A stretch of DNA of 41,722 nt. Origin: Nitrosopumilaceae archaeon. Lineage in GTDB: Archaea; Thermoproteota; Nitrososphaeria; Nitrososphaerales; Nitrosopumilaceae. The notes under the pieces were generated by a model, which worked only from the letters and a program-made list of their open reading frames with translations, did not search any database and was not told the origin of the DNA. The stretch's first letter is position 1; each line of letters begins with the position of its first letter. The stretch lies in the NCBI GenBank assembly GCA_900620265.3, contig UYNY03000040.1, forward strand, positions 1 through 41,722, read 5' to 3'. Positions 37,744 to 41,722 of the stretch are shown piece by piece. A program made the translations under genes and the position numbers.

Positions 37744-40700
37744 ATGACGTCAGGGCGGCCCGCGGACGGGCCTAGGGCGGATCGGACGCCTCTTGCGGTC
37801 CTGATCCTAGCGTTAGCTGTCGCGCTAGCGCCGGCGCACGCCGAGCTGCTCGTGGTGCTTGACGGGCCGGCGCACGTGGTCGTGGCGCCGGGGACGTACG
37901 TGGAGCGGGGCGCCGCCTGCATAGAGAACGGCGCCGTGACGGGGCGCGCAGGCATCGTCGGGGAGGAGGTGCAGCCAAACGTGCTTGGCACGTACAGGCC
38001 CATCTACTCGTGCGTGTCAGGCTCGCCGGATGTTGATCCCGTGAGCGTGGAGAGGGTCGTGACGGTGATTGACGGCGGTGGCGTGGAGGGGATATCGGGG
38101 ACGGCGGCCGCGTGCGGGACGTCAAGGTCGCAGCTCTGCGCGCCGACCGTGATCCCGCGGTGCGCCATTGACGACTCGTCGGCCGAGGGGACGGTCGCCT
38201 ATTCGGACGGGCTGGCGGTGACGCGGCTGCCCGGCGGGTACGTCTACATCGAGCACACGCCCGACGGCGTGCTGCCCTCCTACTATGAGGTGAGGTCGTC
38301 GATGACTGGGCGCGCCGCCCAGGTCTTCAACTATACGTACGTGGAGGACCGGGATCCGGACGTGATGGTGGCAGTCCCGCCCGGCCTGCTCTCTGATATC
38401 TCGGGTGACCCGGAGTATGACTCGTTCACGGCCAGGGCGGTGTACGTGCGGGCCTCGACCAACTATGGGGACAGCACGGCCATCAGGGTGGTGCCCAACC
38501 CGGGGATCACGTTCGACGAGTATCTGACGTTCACGTCGTTTACCGGGCCGGCGGCGCTGAGGACTGACGGGTCCGAGTATATCGTGGATATAGTGGACGA
38601 GGCAAAGACGGTGATCACGGACACGAGGTTCACCGTGGGCGCGCAAAAGCAGCAGTGCGTGATGTCGGAGGACTATCCGTTCGAGCTGGATCCGCCGAGG
38701 TTCGAGCCTATCGACGTGGAGGGATTCGGGCCGACTCCTATAAACGACGCGGACCTGGATGACTGGGCGTTTGGAGATCCGTTCCCCGAGGCGTGGTGCG
38801 AAGACGACCAGGACGATCGGATCCAAGCGGTCGCCGGGCCGCTCGAGACTCTTCCACACCCCCTTGGCCCTGAATTTCGTGATATCGACGCTGCAAGATA
38901 CGTGTGCACCGACTCTCACGGAAACTCTGTAACTGCCCACAGGGAAGTGCCATTTGACCTCTCTGATGCCTCTATATGGCGGTCGGAGATACCCGACCCG
39001 ATACGGGTAGCGGTGGGAGCCCCCTATGAGCTGCCGCCGGTCTTTTGCGAGAACGCACTAGGTGATAAAAAGCATCTTGCGTATTTCAGCCATAGGCCCG
39101 TCCTTCTGTTTAGCGACAGGAATCCCGAAAACACGGTTCGGCAGCTTGTTAATTTGGAGCGCGGGATTAAGATATACATTAATGCCACTGCCCCGACCAA
39201 TAGCGAGAGCTTTTGGTACTCCTGCGACTATATCAGCCTCCGCAACGAGGTTTACTTTGACGTCATAGCTGTCGAGAACGACCGCACGCCCCCCGTGATG
39301 GAGCTTCACGGGTACGACGTGATGAGACACGTCAAGGGCGAGCCGTTCATCGACCCACTGGCCTCATGCGTGGACGCCACCTCCGGGGCCGCCGCCGTCT
39401 CCTCCTCCGGGCTCGATGTGGACATGGTGGGCAACCACACCGTCCGGTACTGGTGCGACGACTATGCCTCCAACAGGGCCTTTGCCACCCGGATCGTGGA
39501 GGTGGCCGAATCCTTTGATCCGGACACGGCGCTCCCCGAGCTCGAGCTGCTCAACGCGACGGCCTCCGTCCCCCAGTATACGCGGTACGATGGCGGTGCG
39601 ACCTGCACCGACGCGGTGAACGGCCGGGTATACCACGTCTCAGAGTCCGTCAAAAAGGACGGGTCGTTCACGCCGAGGAACATCACAGACACCACCATGC
39701 ACGGCACGTACGAGATAACCTACTCTTGCACGGACCAGGCCGGCAACACCGGCACTATCTCCCACGAGCTAGAGGTCACGCGGGCGGACAAGCCTGCAGA
39801 GGACGCGGAAAAGCCGCTTGCGCGCCTGGATGGCGCGCCGTCCGTCTCTGTCCTGCCCGGCGACAGGTTCCAGGATCCGGGCGCCACGTGCGTCTCTGAC
39901 GAGGGGGTCGAGGCGGCGCCCGCCGCCCGGGTCGACACGACCCGGTCCGGCCCGCAGATCGCCCAGTACGTCTGTGGTACCGGCGATGACACCGAGACCG
40001 CGTACCGGACGGTCACCGTGCTTGACAAGGCGCTGGCGTTCCCCGACGAGATATACCTGCACGGGTACGAAAGGACGCACCACAGGACGGGCACCCTCTT
40101 TATCGACCACGGCGCCACGTGCATCGGCAGGCTGGACGGGGCGCGCGTGGCCGACGTGGAGGGCGAGGTGGATGATGCGGTGCCGGGCGAGTACGAGCTC
40201 ACGTACACGTGCCCCATCGGTGACGCGTCCATAACCCGCACGGTCATCGTGGCAGATGCGAGGCCGGCCGACTCTGACCCGCCCGTCATGCGCCTCAACG
40301 GCGACCGCCTCGTCGACATCCTCCAGTACAGGCCGTACCGCGACGCGGGCGCCACGTGCACGGACCTGCAGGACGGGGCGCTCAACCCGCTCGTACAGGT
40401 CCAGTACACGGGCGCGGGCGGCTCTAGGCCGTTTGCCACCGACGAGGTCGTGAATCCCACGGTCGCGGGCACGTATACGATCCGGTACACGTGCACCGAC
40501 TCTGCCGGCAACGAGGCGCGCGGGATCACCGAGCGGCTCGTGCGGGTCGAGCCGTCAGAGCGCCCCGCGTCGGACCTCGGGAGGCCGTCAATCTGGCTGG
40601 TTGGCAGCACGGGCGTCGACTTTACAGAGTTTAACCGGTTCTTCCCGTACCTGGATCCCGGTGCAAAGTGCGCCGACGACCGCGACGGCGTATATGACGC

Positions 40701-41722
40701 GACCGCGTCAGGCACGGTCGTCAGGAACAGCCGGGATCCCGCCACGTACCTGCTTACATACACGTGCCCCGACTCTGCCGGCAGCGTTCCGGCCGTCGCT
40801 GCCCGCTCCGTCGTCCTCCCGATCTCGGACGAGGGGGATCCTGAGATCATAATACGCGGCTTTTCGCGGGTGCTGCACACGCTCGGCGAGCCGTACGTCG
40901 ACCTGTCCGCCTCGTGCATCGACCACGAGGAGGGGGCGCTGCCGCTGACCACGCGCGGGAACGTCACCGCGGACGTGGCCGGCACCTATTCCATCGAGTA
41001 CTCGTGCGCCGACTCTGCCGACAACCGGGCCTCGGAGTCAAGGACGGTGATAGTGGCAGCCCAGTTTGCCGCCGACACGACCCCGCCGGTGATCACCCCG
41101 GGCGGCACGATGGGGGTGACGCAGGTGTATGAATCGCACAACGGCCCGCCCCCGCTCTCGCCGCTGCCTACCTGCACCGACACCACGAACAACGACATAT
41201 CCCAGGTGACCACCACCACGTTCGTCTACAACGACGGGCGCACGGTGTTCTACTTCCAGGAGGACTATCTGGTGCCGAACCTGCTGCCGCACCGCGACCA
41301 CGTGCTGGTCCACACGTGCACCGACCAGGCCGGCAACACGGCCTCTACCACGGTGGTCGTCGACCACATAGGAGGATTCGAGGCGTTCCTCAACCCGCCG
41401 TCGATCCTGCTGCGCGGGCAGGACGTAATACTGCACCCGCTCGGCGACCCCTTTGTGGACCCGGGCGCCTCTTGCGCCGACGACCGCGACGGCAGGCTGC
41501 CCACCGAGGCGCACAGCAGCGTGGACGTTGAAAAGCTGGGGATCTACGGGGTCGAGTACTCGTGCACCGACTCGTATCAAAACACCGTGTACGCGCACAG
41601 GGTCGTCAGGGTGGTGCCGCCCGACTCCCCGGTCGCCTTCCTCAACGGCGAGGAGGACGTCCCGCACAGGACTGCCTCGCTGCCGGGGGAGGAGGGCTAC
41701 TATGAGGATCCCGGCGCGACGT
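37744..41722 (+). CDS. Giant secreted protein with Cys-containing Ig-like repeats (3' end outside window)
   Basis: At least 1326 residues, open at the right edge. N-terminal export segment about 18-34 (LAVLILALAVALAPAHA). From about residue 500 the protein is a string of Ig-like (HYR/DUF5011-type) domains of about 90-100 residues, each with a DPGATC-type start and a YTCTDSAGN-type end, for example RDAGATCTDLQDGALNP with YTIRYTCTDSAGNEA, and VDPGASCADDRDGRLP with YGVEYSCTDSYQN. Each repeat keeps two Cys at fixed places, a probable disulfide. The N-terminal 500 residues hold more divergent versions (YVERGAACIENGAVTG, ARYVCTDSHGNSV). Probably a stalk-like adhesin or cell-surface layer protein; very large surface proteins are known in sponge-associated Cenarchaeum. 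The region 38850-39250 has somewhat lower GC. Confidence 0.88.
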   Translation, partial: MTSGRPADGPRADRTPLAVLILALAVALAPAHAELLVVLDGPAHVVVAPGTYVERGAACIENGAVTGRAGIVGEEVQPNVLGTYRPIYSCVSGSPDVDPVSVERVVTVIDGGGVEGISGTAAACGTSRSQLCAPTVIPRCAIDDSSAEGTVAYSDGLAVTRLPGGYVYIEHTPDGVLPSYYEVRSSMTGRAAQVFNYTYVEDRDPDVMVAVPPGLLSDISGDPEYDSFTARAVYVRASTNYGDSTAIRVVPNPGITFDEYLTFTSFTGPAALRTDGSEYIVDIVDEAKTVITDTRFTVGAQKQQCVMSEDYPFELDPPRFEPIDVEGFGPTPINDADLDDWAFGDPFPEAWCEDDQDDRIQAVAGPLETLPHPLGPEFRDIDAARYVCTDSHGNSVTAHREVPFDLSDASIWRSEIPDPIRVAVGAPYELPPVFCENALGDKKHLAYFSHRPVLLFSDRNPENTVRQLVNLERGIKIYINATAPTNSESFWYSCDYISLRNEVYFDVIAVENDRTPPVMELHGYDVMRHVKGEPFIDPLASCVDATSGAAAVSSSGLDVDMVGNHTVRYWCDDYASNRAFATRIVEVAESFDPDTALPELELLNATASVPQYTRYDGGATCTDAVNGRVYHVSESVKKDGSFTPRNITDTTMHGTYEITYSCTDQAGNTGTISHELEVTRADKPAEDAEKPLARLDGAPSVSVLPGDRFQDPGATCVSDEGVEAAPAARVDTTRSGPQIAQYVCGTGDDTETAYRTVTVLDKALAFPDEIYLHGYERTHHRTGTLFIDHGATCIGRLDGARVADVEGEVDDAVPGEYELTYTCPIGDASITRTVIVADARPADSDPPVMRLNGDRLVDILQYRPYRDAGATCTDLQDGALNPLVQVQYTGAGGSRPFATDEVVNPTVAGTYTIRYTCTDSAGNEARGITERLVRVEPSERPASDLGRPSIWLVGSTGVDFTEFNRFFPYLDPGAKCADDRDGVYDATASGTVVRNSRDPATYLLTYTCPDSAGSVPAVAARSVVLPISDEGDPEIIIRGFSRVLHTLGEPYVDLSASCIDHEEGALPLTTRGNVTADVAGTYSIEYSCADSADNRASESRTVIVAAQFAADTTPPVITPGGTMGVTQVYESHNGPPPLSPLPTCTDTTNNDISQVTTTTFVYNDGRTVFYFQEDYLVPNLLPHRDHVLVHTCTDQAGNTASTTVVVDHIGGFEAFLNPPSILLRGQDVILHPLGDPFVDPGASCADDRDGRLPTEAHSSVDVEKLGIYGVEYSCTDSYQNTVYAHRVVRVVPPDSPVAFLNGEEDVPHRTASLPGEEGYYEDPGAT

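Overview
The window comes from an ammonia-oxidising archaeon (Thaumarchaeota/Nitrososphaerota, marine Group I.1a type). The evidence is archaeal ammonia monooxygenase genes (amoA, amoX, amoC, amoB), archaeal-type housekeeping genes (S3Ae, S15, Pcc1-like protein, archaeal PPAT, fused winged-helix PheS), intron-bearing tRNAs, and TATA boxes lying about 29-30 bases before start codons (leaderless transcripts). Base composition is strongly GC-rich for this group, which with the tRNA introns and giant surface protein points to a Cenarchaeum-like sponge-associated lineage. The lineage assignment is inference.

Layout. 1-4.0 kb: a minus-strand translation operon (rps15, DHH phosphoesterase, pcc1-like, serS), then rps3ae running off the left edge. 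4.0-8.3 kb: the ammonia-oxidation locus: two small membrane proteins that are candidate extra AMO subunits, a membrane-anchored protein, amoB on the minus strand, and amoC, amoX and amoA on the plus strand, each with its own TATA box and T-rich terminator. Short tandem repeats precede amoX and amoA. 8.4-13.7 kb: a Dam-type methylase, a thioredoxin-fold protein, a PD-(D/E)XK nuclease, a TPR protein, a 39-bp repeat array, a winged-helix regulator with a degenerate B12-type domain, and tRNAs Ala, Ile, Leu (intron in the D arm) and Thr. 13.7-19.7 kb: secreted proteins, two very small membrane peptides, coaD, and a long Arg/Gly/Asp repeat protein ending in a zinc ribbon. 19.4-24.0 kb: trpS diverging from pheS-pheT; pheT carries an unusual Lys/Ala/Gly tail.

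24.0-31.3 kb is accessory DNA. It contains a gene between 36-bp direct repeats, a YwgA-like protein, a GNAT acetyltransferase, an EVE protein, an Lrp-type RAM protein, and two toxin-antitoxin-like pairs. Each pair is a two-domain putative antitoxin (YwgA/SocA-like N-terminal half, UPF0175-like C-terminal half) followed by a PIN-domain nuclease. The second pair is AT-rich and is bracketed by two inverted copies of a MITE-like element with an 18-bp terminal repeat; one copy ends 13 bp before aconitase. This repeated module and its element are the most interesting novelty candidates here.

31.3-41.7 kb: aconitase; tRNA-Trp with two inferred introns; a secreted protein with a CFI-box-type C-terminus; a tyrosine recombinase broken by an in-frame TAG; and the start of a giant surface protein built of Cys-containing Ig-like repeats, open to the right edge. 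Functions are read from motifs and family knowledge; no database search was possible.
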